A DNA stretch of 64,000 bases from assembly GCA_965242495.1 (NCBI GenBank), contig OZ251446.1, forward strand, positions 3,844,001 to 3,908,000, in the 5' to 3' direction. Both the position numbers and the translations under genes were made by a program. The notes under the pieces were generated by a model, which saw only the letters and a program-made list of their open reading frames with translations, was not told the origin of the DNA and searched no databases. This stretch comes from CBDESN01 sp965242495. GTDB lineage: Bacteria > Pseudomonadota > Alphaproteobacteria > MPNO01. Shown in pieces: positions 41,486-50,026 of the stretch; position 1 is the stretch's first letter; each line of letters begins with the position of its first letter.

Positions 41486-44404
41486 ATGACCGACAGCACC
41501 GTCGCCGAACGATTCGAAGGCGTCTCCTTCAAGGCCGGGGCGAACCAGCCCTTCCTCATGGACGAGCCCGAGCGGGCCTTCTGGGTCGAGAGCGGACATC
41601 TGGACGTCTTCGCGGTCGAGCTGATCGACAACGAGGTGACCAGCCGCACGCCCTTCGTCACCCGCGTGCCCGCCGGGGCGATGTGCCTGGGCGCCCAACG
41701 CCTGACCGGCCCCAGGGGATCGGCGCTCTTCAGCTTCATGGCCGTGCCTTCCATGGACGCGACCATCACCGCGGGCGCGCGCGCCGGCATCGCCTCCGAA
41801 GACAATTTCGACCTCGACGCGACGATCTGGATCGACGAGTGGGTCGCCCGGCTCTCGGAGTTCCTGGTTCGCGGCAAGGGCCCGCCGCCGCGCGCCGCGC
41901 AGCTGCTCGACGCCGACCCGAACGTGCCCTATCCCGCGGGCGCCGCGGTGAGCGCGCATCACTCGGACATCGTCTGGGTCACCGCCAACGGGCCGATGCG
42001 CTTCACCGGACATGAGAGGCTGGTCACCGAAGCCGGCAGCCACCCGGTGCCGCTGTCCGAGCGGACCTGGTTCGAGCTGGACGCCGACACCGAGGTTTCG
42101 GCGTTTCACACGCCGACCATCGTCGTCACCGGGCGGCTCTGGCCGGCCCTCGACCGCTTCAGCGCCCTGACGCTGGAGCACGCGGCCATCGCCGAGGACG
42201 AGAGGTTCCAGAGCCACGAAGAGATCCATCGGAGACTGCGACAGTCCCGCCGCGCGACCGCGGAGAGGCTGTTCGGGAATCTGGGCGGCGTGCTGGGCGC
42301 GGCGCGGGGCCGCGAGATCGCCGCGTCGGACGCCCGGACGCCGCTGCAAACGGCGACCGGCATCGTCGCCGAATCCGCAGGGGTCGCGCTCAACATTCCG
42401 CGCAACATGGAAGAATCCGCCGATCCGAAAGAGGCGGTGGAGGCGATCGCCCGCGCGTCCGGGATCCGCGCGCGGGGAATCACGCTCGTTTCCGATTGGT
42501 GGCGGCGGGACGGACCTTCCCTCGTCGCGCTCGCGGGCGAGGAGAAACGACCGGTCGCTCTGCTTTCGGACCGCGGCGCCTATCGCGCGATCGATCCGGC
42601 CACCGGCGCGGCCTTCGCCGTGGGAGAAAAAGAGGCCGCCGCGATCGGGCGGCACGGCTTGATGCTCCACCCGGCCCTTCCGCTACAGGTGAAGGACGGG
42701 CTGGCGGCCCTGCTGCACGCCGTGCGCGGGCGCGGGAGGGATTTCGGCGTCCTGCTCACCATGGCCGTCATCGGCGCCCTGGTCGCCCTGCTGACTCCGG
42801 TTCTGACCGGCGAGCTTCTCGCCGAGGTCATTCCGCGCGTGGATACGCCGGTGTGGGTCGCCTACCTCGCCGCGCTCCTGCTCGCCGCGTTCGGCACCGC
42901 GACGTTCGACGTGGTGCGCGCCCTGGCGTTGCTGCGAATCGAGGGCCGGGTCGACGAATACCTCCAGGCCGCGGTCTGGATTCGGCTGCTCTCCCTGCCG
43001 GCGCCGTTCTTCCGCGGCTTCACCGCCGGCGACCTGGCCGACCGGGCGAACGGCATCACCATGATCCGGCAGATGCTGACCGGCGCCACCGCGAGCGCGG
43101 TGATCGGCGGCGTGTTCTCGATCTTCAGCTACATCCTGCTGTTCTACTACAGTTGGCGGCTCGCGCTGTGCGCGGGCGCCCTGCTGCTCGTCCTCATGGC
43201 CGCCACCTGGTTCTTCGCGCGCGGCGCGATCGGCCATCATCGCGCGGCGTTCACCATCCAGGGGTTGATCGACGGCTTCGTTTTTCAGCTGATCACCGGG
43301 CTCACCAAGCTCCGGATGGCGAACGCCGAGACCGATGCGCTCGCGCGCTGGGCGGAGCGCTACGCCGCGCAGAAGCGCGAGACGCTCGCCGCGCGCCGCT
43401 GGATCGCGGGCCAGCTGTCCTTCAACAGCATGTTCGCGCCGCTGGCCACGCTCACCCTCTTCGCCCTCATCTGGTACATGCTCATCGACGGCGGGCTACA
43501 GGCGGCGTTCGGCCTCGCCGACTTCCTGTCCTTCAACGCCGCCTTCGGGCAGTTCGCCGCGGCGATGACCGGGCTGACCGCGGCGTGGACGACGGTGGTG
43601 TCCGTCATCCCGCTCTTCGAGCGCGTCCAGCCGATCCTCGAAGCCGAACCCGAGACGGTCGGCGGCGCCGACCCGGGCGACCTGAACGGGGACGTCGAGT
43701 TCGCCAACGTCTCCTTCCGCTATCTGCCGTCGGTCCCGAACGCGGTCGACAGGGTGTCCTTTCATATCCGCCCGGGCGATTTCGTGGCCTTCGTCGGGCC
43801 GTCCGGCTCCGGGAAATCGACGATCTATCGCCTGCTGCTCGGCTTCGAACGTCCGGACTCGGGCGCGGTCTTCCTCGACGGGCACGACCTGTCGAGCCTC
43901 GACATGGCGGCGGTCCGCTCCCGCATGGGCGTGGTCATGCAGAACAGCCAGCTCGCCGCCGACAGCATCTTCAAGAACATCTCCTGCGGAGCGCCGATGA
44001 GCATGGACGAAGCCTGGGAGGCCGCCCGGGCGGTCGGTCTCGACGACGACGTCCAGGCGATGCCGATGGGTATGCACACGGTGCTGCCCGAAGGAGGCGG
44101 AGGGTTGTCCGGCGGGCAGAAGCAGCGGCTGCTGATCGCCCGCGCCCTGGCCCGCAAGCCGCGCATCGTGCTGTTCGACGAAGCCACGAGCGCCCTCGAC
44201 AACCGCACCCAGGCGATCGTCCAGGCGTCGCTGAAACGGCTCAGCATCACCCGCGTGGTGATCGCCCACCGTCTCACCACGGTCCAGGACGCCGACCGGA
44301 TCTTCGTGCTGGAGGCGGGGCGGATCGTCGAGACCGGGCGCTACGACGATCTCATGGCGCGCGACGGCGTCTTCGCCGCCCTGGCGCAGCGTCAGATCGT
44401 CTGA
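41486..44404 (+). CDS. NHLM second ABC transporter, ATP-binding/permease
   Basis: 972 residues. The N-terminal 400 residues are a non-peptidase region typical of the second NHLM transporter (FEGVSFKAGANQPFLMDEP, FWVESGHLDVFAVE). A transmembrane domain follows (about 420-690), then an ATPase with FVGPSGSGKST, LSGGQKQRLLIARAL and IVLFDEATSALD. It probably forms a heterodimer with, or acts alongside, the C39 exporter. Its 3' end overlaps the opposing PhyH-like gene by 13 bases. Confidence 0.9.
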   Translation: MTDSTVAERFEGVSFKAGANQPFLMDEPERAFWVESGHLDVFAVELIDNEVTSRTPFVTRVPAGAMCLGAQRLTGPRGSALFSFMAVPSMDATITAGARAGIASEDNFDLDATIWIDEWVARLSEFLVRGKGPPPRAAQLLDADPNVPYPAGAAVSAHHSDIVWVTANGPMRFTGHERLVTEAGSHPVPLSERTWFELDADTEVSAFHTPTIVVTGRLWPALDRFSALTLEHAAIAEDERFQSHEEIHRRLRQSRRATAERLFGNLGGVLGAARGREIAASDARTPLQTATGIVAESAGVALNIPRNMEESADPKEAVEAIARASGIRARGITLVSDWWRRDGPSLVALAGEEKRPVALLSDRGAYRAIDPATGAAFAVGEKEAAAIGRHGLMLHPALPLQVKDGLAALLHAVRGRGRDFGVLLTMAVIGALVALLTPVLTGELLAEVIPRVDTPVWVAYLAALLLAAFGTATFDVVRALALLRIEGRVDEYLQAAVWIRLLSLPAPFFRGFTAGDLADRANGITMIRQMLTGATASAVIGGVFSIFSYILLFYYSWRLALCAGALLLVLMAATWFFARGAIGHHRAAFTIQGLIDGFVFQLITGLTKLRMANAETDALARWAERYAAQKRETLAARRWIAGQLSFNSMFAPLATLTLFALIWYMLIDGGLQAAFGLADFLSFNAAFGQFAAAMTGLTAAWTTVVSVIPLFERVQPILEAEPETVGGADPGDLNGDVEFANVSFRYLPSVPNAVDRVSFHIRPGDFVAFVGPSGSGKSTIYRLLLGFERPDSGAVFLDGHDLSSLDMAAVRSRMGVVMQNSQLAADSIFKNISCGAPMSMDEAWEAARAVGLDDDVQAMPMGMHTVLPEGGGGLSGGQKQRLLIARALARKPRIVLFDEATSALDNRTQAIVQASLKRLSITRVVIAHRLTTVQDADRIFVLEAGRIVETGRYDDLMARDGVFAALAQRQIV

Positions 44405-45192
44405 CCCGCCGGCCGCCCGGTCACGTACTCCACGTACTCGCGCCACTCCGCCGAATAGACGGCGTCGTGCAGGGTCAGCCGCTTCACGCCGGCCTCGTAG
44501 ATTCCGCAGTGCAGCATGTTGCTCCGGTAGATGACGAGATCGCCGGGCGACGCCTCGACGTTGACCGCGCCGCATGACCGCAACCCGTCCAGAAGTTCGC
44601 TCCGCAAGGCGTCGATCTTCCCGGGGTCCATGGAGCGGCTCCGGCAGTCGCGATAGCCGCCGCGCGCCCCGACCATGCGCGCTTCGCCTTCGCGGTCGTC
44701 CCTCGCGTGAGAGCCCGGTATCACCCACAGGCTCGAATCGGGGAGCAGGGGGATGTTGATCTGGTTGAAGTATCTCAGATCCCCGGTCCGGGCCTTCCAC
44801 GCATCGACGTCCAGGTTCTCCAGGAAGTCGCGATAGTCCCGGTGCAGCCCCGTCGACCACCAGCGATCGAGGGGCTCGATCAGAAGACCGGTGAGATGAG
44901 GGTCGCGCGACATCTTCGGGGCCGGCCGTATCTTTTCCCCGAATATCGCGTCGATGGACCGGTCGAGCCGCGGATTGTCGTAGAACGCCGCGATCCAGGC
45001 CGAATCTCCGGCGACGAGGCGCGACTGGAGGGGCTGGATGCGCTGGATGTTGCGGTCGAAGCTCCGGCGCCGGCCTTGGTCCGGCAGATGCTCGACCAGG
45101 CGGATCGCCGAATCGACCTCCCCGGCTCCGAAGACGCCGCCGATATGGATGAACCCCGCTTCGAGGTACCGGTCGAGCAGGTCCGACGTCAT
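44392..45192 (-). CDS. PhyH-like Fe(II)/2OG dioxygenase
   Basis: 266 residues. Phytanoyl-CoA dioxygenase-like: H117-R-D119 in STGLHRDYRDFLEN, the distal iron ligand H228 in YRSNMLHCGIYE, and R238 in VKRLTLHD as the probable 2-oxoglutarate anchor, with GSHARDD in between. Members hydroxylate free amino acids, lipids or peptides. It is last in a minus-strand run (NHLP leader protein, TolC, PhyH) with a 22-base gap after TolC, which suggests it belongs to the RiPP pathway. Confidence 0.82.
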   Translation of the reverse strand: MTSDLLDRYLEAGFIHIGGVFGAGEVDSAIRLVEHLPDQGRRRSFDRNIQRIQPLQSRLVAGDSAWIAAFYDNPRLDRSIDAIFGEKIRPAPKMSRDPHLTGLLIEPLDRWWSTGLHRDYRDFLENLDVDAWKARTGDLRYFNQINIPLLPDSSLWVIPGSHARDDREGEARMVGARGGYRDCRSRSMDPGKIDALRSELLDGLRSCGAVNVEASPGDLVIYRSNMLHCGIYEAGVKRLTLHDAVYSAEWREYVEYVTGRPAGQTI

Positions 45193-45214
45193 CCTTGCAG
45201 CGCCGGGGCGGGGT

Positions 45215-46663
45215 CTAGTCGAGCGACATCAAGCCGGGCTTGAGACTCCAGCGCGCGTCCCGGGCCTCGCGCCCGAGATCGGGCAGGTCCCGGACCCCGA
45301 GCCCGCGCGCCGTGAGCGCCCCGGTCGCCTCCAAAAGCGTATACGCCTGGACGACGGCGTCGCGCGCCGCCGTGAGCTCCCGGACCTGGTACAGCACGAG
45401 GCTCCGTTCGGCGTCCAGCACCTCCCGCGTCGTGCGCTCGCCGACCGCGGCCTCGCGCCGGATGCCGGCGAGGGCGACGCGCGCCGCCTCCACCGCGGTC
45501 GCGAGCGCCGCGCGCCGCTGACGGGCCGCGTTCAACTCGCGCCACGCGCTCGCGGCCCGCTGCGCCGCCTCGCGTTGCGCCGCGGCCCGCTGGTCCTGCC
45601 GCTGCGCCAGCACGTGCCGCGCCTGGCGCAACCTCGCCCCGCCCGAGCCGGACTGGTAGAGCGGCATGCTCAGCTGGACGCCGATGCTCTGGTCGGTGCT
45701 GTTGAGAAAGCCGGGGCTGCCATGTCCTACGGTCCTGGTGACGGAAGCCCTCAGATCGACGCGCGGCCCGAGGCCTCCCTTGGCGGCGCGCACCGCATGC
45801 GCGGCGGCGCGCTCCGCGTGCACGGCGGCGCGCACCGCGGGACGTTCGGTCCGGGCCGCGTCGAGCGCCGCGTTCAGCGTCTCGGGCAGGTTGGCCGGCT
45901 CGCCGGCCGCCTCCAGATCGTCCGCCGGCATCCCCACCAGCGCTTCGAACAGGGCCCGCTGCACTTGGAGGTCGGCCTTGGCCGACGCCACGTCGGCGGC
46001 GGCGATCTCCCGCTCCGCGTCGGCTTGGGCGACGTCGGCCTGGGTGCGGTCCCCAACCCGGAACTGGGCCCTGGTCTCGCGGGACCGGGCCTCGAAAGAG
46101 ACGAGCGAAGCCTCGCGCAGCCGTACGGTGCGCCCGGCGCGGAGCACGTCGAGATAGGCCGTGGCCGCGCGCAGGAGCACGATCTGCTCCGTGTCCTCGA
46201 CGCTGGCGTGGCCCTGCCGCACGCTCTCCATGGCCCGGCGCAGCTCCGCCCCGTCCCGGCCGCTGTTGAAGAGGTTCTGCGTGTAGACGAGCTCCATCGA
46301 CTCCCTGTCGCTGCCGTCGCTGGCGGTCTCGAAGCCGGGCGCCGAAAACGGAACGAACCTGTTGGGGATCGGGCGCCCCGCGGCGTCGATCACCGGGAGG
46401 GGCACGAAACGGGGAGCGGTCTGCTTGGTGGTGTTGCCGAGCCGGGTGCCGCTCGCGCTCGCGTTGAGCCGGATCGTCGGCAGCCACGCCGAGAGGGCGA
46501 GAGGCACGCTCTCATGGCCGGAGCGGGCCGCGTCGCGGGCGGCCCGCACGTTCGGGTTGGATCGCGCCGCCTCGGCCAGCGCCTCCTCGATGGTGATCGC
46601 GCGGGCCGACGCGGCGACGACCGAAGACGCCGCCAGAGCGGCGACTGCGAACCGCCAGAGCAT
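45215..46663 (-). CDS. TolC-family outer-membrane channel
   Basis: 482 residues. Signal peptide MLWRFAVAALAASSVVAASARA, then two TolC-type halves with long helices (SNPNVRAARDAARSGHE, DVLRAGRTVRLREASLVSFE; repeated in RVAL..IRREAAVGERTTREVLDAERSL). VGDRTQADVAQADAE and VGERTTREVLDAE are the paired repeat motifs. It completes an envelope-spanning route with the HlyD protein and exporters encoded on the other strand. Eight bases separate it from the upstream coreless leader gene. Confidence 0.88.
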   Translation of the reverse strand: MLWRFAVAALAASSVVAASARAITIEEALAEAARSNPNVRAARDAARSGHESVPLALSAWLPTIRLNASASGTRLGNTTKQTAPRFVPLPVIDAAGRPIPNRFVPFSAPGFETASDGSDRESMELVYTQNLFNSGRDGAELRRAMESVRQGHASVEDTEQIVLLRAATAYLDVLRAGRTVRLREASLVSFEARSRETRAQFRVGDRTQADVAQADAEREIAAADVASAKADLQVQRALFEALVGMPADDLEAAGEPANLPETLNAALDAARTERPAVRAAVHAERAAAHAVRAAKGGLGPRVDLRASVTRTVGHGSPGFLNSTDQSIGVQLSMPLYQSGSGGARLRQARHVLAQRQDQRAAAQREAAQRAASAWRELNAARQRRAALATAVEAARVALAGIRREAAVGERTTREVLDAERSLVLYQVRELTAARDAVVQAYTLLEATGALTARGLGVRDLPDLGREARDARWSLKPGLMSLD

Positions 46664-46671
46664 CTTCCGGG

Positions 46672-46932
46672 CTATTTGAGAGGAGCCGGCAACACGATGT
46701 GCAGGAGATTCTCGGTGTTGAACAGCAGCTTGACCTGGGCGCCCTCGGGGATCTCGAGACCCTCGTCCTTGAGCACCCGGGTCGGGTTCGCGTCCACCTT
46801 CGCCTTGAAGTCGGGGTCGCCGTAATACTTGGCGACGATGTCGGCGTAGACCTGCTGGTTGCGTTCGACCCGCTCGGGGGTGAGTTCCGCGAGCGCCGCA
46901 TCGATGTCGGGATTGTTCGTGGCGTCAGACAT
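46672..46932 (-). CDS. NHLP leader protein without core peptide
   Basis: 86 residues. Sequence VYADIVAKYYGDPDFKAKVDANPTRVLKDEG, then LEIPEGAQVKLLFNTENLLHIVLPAP, matches the nitrile-hydratase-type leader family, but the chain ends APLK, where precursors 1-4 go on with DPNVALSDEALG..AGG and a core. There is no double-Gly and no Ser/Thr/Cys core. It may act in trans (activating or titrating modification enzymes), be a separate product, or have lost its core. ATG 46932 fits the family N-terminus. First gene of the TolC/PhyH run; a C13 tract lies about 100 bases upstream. Confidence 0.8.
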   Translation of the reverse strand: MSDATNNPDIDAALAELTPERVERNQQVYADIVAKYYGDPDFKAKVDANPTRVLKDEGLEIPEGAQVKLLFNTENLLHIVLPAPLK

Positions 46933-47030
46933 GCTCCGTATTCTCTCCTCTGTTTGTCCGCATCGTCCTTTTCGTCGGACGGCCGCGCGACGCATTTCCG
47001 CGGAACGGGCGGAAGCCGTCTCACATCATA

Positions 47031-47043
47031 CCCCCCCCCCCCC
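47031..47043. repeat. Poly-C tract (13 C) between coreless leader and YcaO copy 2
   Basis: Thirteen consecutive C (G on the coding strand of the downstream operon), about 100 bases upstream of the coreless leader gene, in its probable promoter or 5' leader region. Confidence 0.65.
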
Positions 47044-47128
47044 GGGTTTGCAACCCATTGTCCGGGTTCGCTGCATATGAGACGGCGGGGCGTCCGATGC
47101 GGGTCGGGCCGCGCTCCGAAAGCTCCGC

Positions 47129-49504
47129 TCAGAAGAAGACCGGGACGGGGTTGAGATCGGCTTCGGGCGTAGGCGTCTCCCGCCACCCCATCTTCACCGG
47201 AACATCGTACAGACGGCCCGGACCGAAACGCGCCCAGAAATGCCGCAGACCCGGAACGATCGTCTTCGTCACCGGCATCCCGACGTCCGGCCGCGTCTGG
47301 TCCAGAACCAGAAACTCCAACCCCAACCCCTCCACCAACGCCCGGCAACGCTCCACGTCCTCACGCAGGTCCGACGTCGCCGGCGCCGCGTAGTCCCCCG
47401 CCCCCCGCTTCGGCGCCGACGACGACGGCGACAGATACCGATGCGCCGACAGCTTCGCGTTCTTCCACCACCACAGCGACTCCGGGTCGTCGTGGAGATA
47501 CCCGCCCCCGTCGACGTCCACGTCCCGCACCGCGCTCAGGTCCTGGTTCAGCTCGCACACCGCCCGCAGCGCCGCGATGCGCGGATCGCCATGCGCCCCG
47601 GCCGCGAGCAGGATGTCCTCGGCCTCCTTGTCCACCCGCCGCGACACCGCCACGAACACCGGGATCCCAAGGTCGTTGGTCGCATCCAGAACCCACAGCT
47701 CGCGGTTGAACGAGGCGTAGTACGCGCGCGCCCCCGACAGATAGTCGTCGCCGAACCCCTCCAACTCCACCTCCGGCAGCGACAGCCGGTTGTACCACCA
47801 GCACGCGAACGCATCCCGCTCCGCCAACTCGTAGAACCCCTGAAGGATCGCCTCCTCCAGCGTGTTCCCCGCCGCGCATCCGTTCGAATCCGGTCCGCAG
47901 TAGATCACCCCGCCCTCCGACGGCGCCGAGAAGTACAGCAGCGACGTCGGCAGCCACCGATGACGACCCGCCGTCAGCGACCACACCGGCGTCCAGTCCA
48001 TCTCCACGCCCGGATCGAAGCGCGACGTCACGTAGTTGAACCGCGACCCCTGGGCGTTGATCTCCTCCGCCCGCTCGTACTGACCCTCGCTGTACAGCAT
48101 CACCTCGTTGGGATGGATCGCCTCTCCCGCCGCGAAGTCATCGAACCGTCCCCGGCGCCGTATCTCGTCGCCGTGATACACCCCCGAATAACGCTCCACC
48201 GCCTCGCACAGCGCGCTCGCCTCCGCCTGCTCCGCCGTGCTCCCCTTGCCCGAACTCTTGGTCCGCAGGCTGGTCCGCAGCATATGCAGGCTGTCCGCCT
48301 TCAGCGCCAGGTTGCTCCCCGCCCAATACACGTGCAGCCACGAATCCGACGCCGCCGTAACCCGCATCAACTGCGTCACCACCCCGCTGATCGGACTCAC
48401 CAGATGGCGGTAGGCGCGCACCGTCTCCTGCGGCGGAACCGAGCGCAGACCCCCGCTGTTCCACACCGGCTTCGGACTCGGACCCAACACCACCGGCGAC
48501 GGCGCGCGGTCCGGGCGATGCAGCGCCTCGTCCCCGCACGCCGCGCATTGCGGGCGCCGCGTGACCGGATGGCGCTCCCCCGCAAGGTCGTACAGCGACA
48601 GCGACAGCACGTGCCCGTGCAGCGCCGCCGTATCCCCCAACACCACCCAACGCGCAATCTCAACCGACGCCAGACCCAGAACCGCCTCCGCGAACGGCGG
48701 CGCGCTCGCGCGCGGGAGAACGGCCGCCGTATCCCCGGCCGTGTTGCGCAGGAAGTTCCCCACCTCGTCGTTGCCCCGCATCCGGTGCGCCAGACACGCC
48801 CAGCACGCGCCGCCCTCCCCGGGCCGGAACACCGGACCGAACAGCGGCCGCACGCCGTCCGCCTTCACCAGAACCCACGGCGTCCCCGACGCCAGATGCC
48901 GGCGGTTGATCCCGGCATGCGCCTCGTCCAGATAGTCGACCGCGCGCGCCACATGCAGCGTCGCCGCATCCCCGTCCGCGGCCCCGTCCGCAACCACCGA
49001 CAGGCCCATCGCCGACAGACCCGCCGCCAAGCGCCCGTCCGCGTCCCCCGATACCGATACCCGCGCCGAACCCAGACGCTCCTCCGCCCAGCGCGGCGAC
49101 ACCCCCGCCGAGCACCAGAACGCCGCCGCGTCCCGGCCCATCCCGAACTCGCCCGACACCACGTAGCCCTTCGACGCCAGCGACACCAGCGTCGTCTGAA
49201 CCTCCAGCGGACCATACGTTCCCGACAGCGCAACCGCGATCTCATGGCGCGTGCGCGTCCCGTCGAGCAGCGGCAGGAGATCGACGTAACGCCGCCCGTA
49301 AAGCGCCGCGTTGAAGGTCTCCGAAACCAGCAGCGCCGCCTCGCCGCCAAGCGGGCGGACCTCCAGATGCGGCGACAGAAGCGGACGCTCCACCGTGCCG
49401 CGGTCCGCCTCCGTAACCCGGAACAGCGCCCGCGCCGCGCTCGCGGGATGGTCGAACAGCCCCGGACCCGGCGCGCCGGACGACTGATTGGCGGCGCTCT
49501 CCAT
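47129..49504 (-). CDS. Leader-binding/YcaO fused cyclodehydratase, copy 2
   Basis: 791 residues, nearly identical to copy 1 at 25139. Differences seen by eye include a four-residue insertion (VVADGAADGDAATL versus VVADGDAATL), HMLRTSLR versus RLLRNSLR, DILLAAGAHGDPR versus DILFAPGAHGDPH, and the last residue (VFF versus VFI). The zinc Cys pairs, the ATP-binding motif SSGKGSTAEQAEASALCEAV and the Pro-rich tail are intact. It has no adjacent dehydrogenase of its own. It could form homo- or hetero-oligomers with copy 1 or prefer other precursors. Confidence 0.92.
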   Translation of the reverse strand: MESAANQSSGAPGPGLFDHPASAARALFRVTEADRGTVERPLLSPHLEVRPLGGEAALLVSETFNAALYGRRYVDLLPLLDGTRTRHEIAVALSGTYGPLEVQTTLVSLASKGYVVSGEFGMGRDAAAFWCSAGVSPRWAEERLGSARVSVSGDADGRLAAGLSAMGLSVVADGAADGDAATLHVARAVDYLDEAHAGINRRHLASGTPWVLVKADGVRPLFGPVFRPGEGGACWACLAHRMRGNDEVGNFLRNTAGDTAAVLPRASAPPFAEAVLGLASVEIARWVVLGDTAALHGHVLSLSLYDLAGERHPVTRRPQCAACGDEALHRPDRAPSPVVLGPSPKPVWNSGGLRSVPPQETVRAYRHLVSPISGVVTQLMRVTAASDSWLHVYWAGSNLALKADSLHMLRTSLRTKSSGKGSTAEQAEASALCEAVERYSGVYHGDEIRRRGRFDDFAAGEAIHPNEVMLYSEGQYERAEEINAQGSRFNYVTSRFDPGVEMDWTPVWSLTAGRHRWLPTSLLYFSAPSEGGVIYCGPDSNGCAAGNTLEEAILQGFYELAERDAFACWWYNRLSLPEVELEGFGDDYLSGARAYYASFNRELWVLDATNDLGIPVFVAVSRRVDKEAEDILLAAGAHGDPRIAALRAVCELNQDLSAVRDVDVDGGGYLHDDPESLWWWKNAKLSAHRYLSPSSSAPKRGAGDYAAPATSDLREDVERCRALVEGLGLEFLVLDQTRPDVGMPVTKTIVPGLRHFWARFGPGRLYDVPVKMGWRETPTPEADLNPVPVFF

Positions 49505-49534
49505 CGACGAAACTCCCCGATGCGGCGGGCGCCG

Positions 49535-49562
49535 AGGATACGGTCGCGACGCCGCGCGTCAA
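49535..49562 (-). promoter_or_regulatory. Promoter of YcaO copy 2
   Basis: On the minus strand: TTGACG (49562-49557), 16-base spacer, TATCCT (49540-49535). It matches the copy 1 promoter closely while the surroundings are mosaic repeats. Confidence 0.6.
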
Positions 49563-50026
49563 GCGAACCGCGCGCGCGGTCCGAGAGTCCGTTCGAGAAA
49601 TCGGGTCCCGCCGGAGCGCGCCCGCCCTGGATTCCCGCTTTCGCGGGAATGACGGAGGGGCTGTGACGATGGCCCTCCTGGAGCCGCATCCCGTTTCCTG
49701 CCTCCGTGGAGACGAAGGGGCTGTAACGACGGCCCGAGGGAAGCCATCGGCTCGAGGCGGATACGCCCCCCCTCCGTCATTCCCGCGAAAGAGTGTGTGA
49801 AGAAATCCCAAGGCATCCGCGTAATTCGGGATTTTCGCCATGTCGATAGGAACACAAATGATCTATATAAGGAACGTATGTGGGTCAAATGTGGTGAATC
49901 GACCGGATAGACCACAGGTCTTGGGGTTTCTTCACACACTCGAAAGCGGGAATCCATTTCGGACGAAGCCTTCTCGCCGGCCCCCCCGGCGCTGGCGCAG
50001 CCGGGGGCCGCCCGACCCGCCCTGCG
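49563..50026. repeat. Intergenic mosaic repeats around a miniature element
   Basis: No gene is seen. Contains the module GAGAAATCGGGTCCCGCC near 49595, a full palindrome at 49631-49650, CGAAAG-flanked miniature element 49792-49940, and the inverted GAAGGCTTCGTCC module near 49957 shared with 16550. Confidence 0.8.
49792..49940. mobile_element. 149-bp miniature inverted-repeat element (MITE-like)
   Basis: Both ends read AGTGTGTGAAGAAA[T/C]CCCAAG inward, a 21-base inverted repeat with one mismatch. CGAAAG is directly repeated at 49786-49791 and 49941-49946, and joining the flanks restores the palindrome centre CCCGCGAAAGCGGG. The ends resemble those of the two IS copies (AGCGTGTGAAG). The interior is AT-rich for this window, with a TATATAAGG stretch, and has no transposase. 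Confidence 0.85.
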
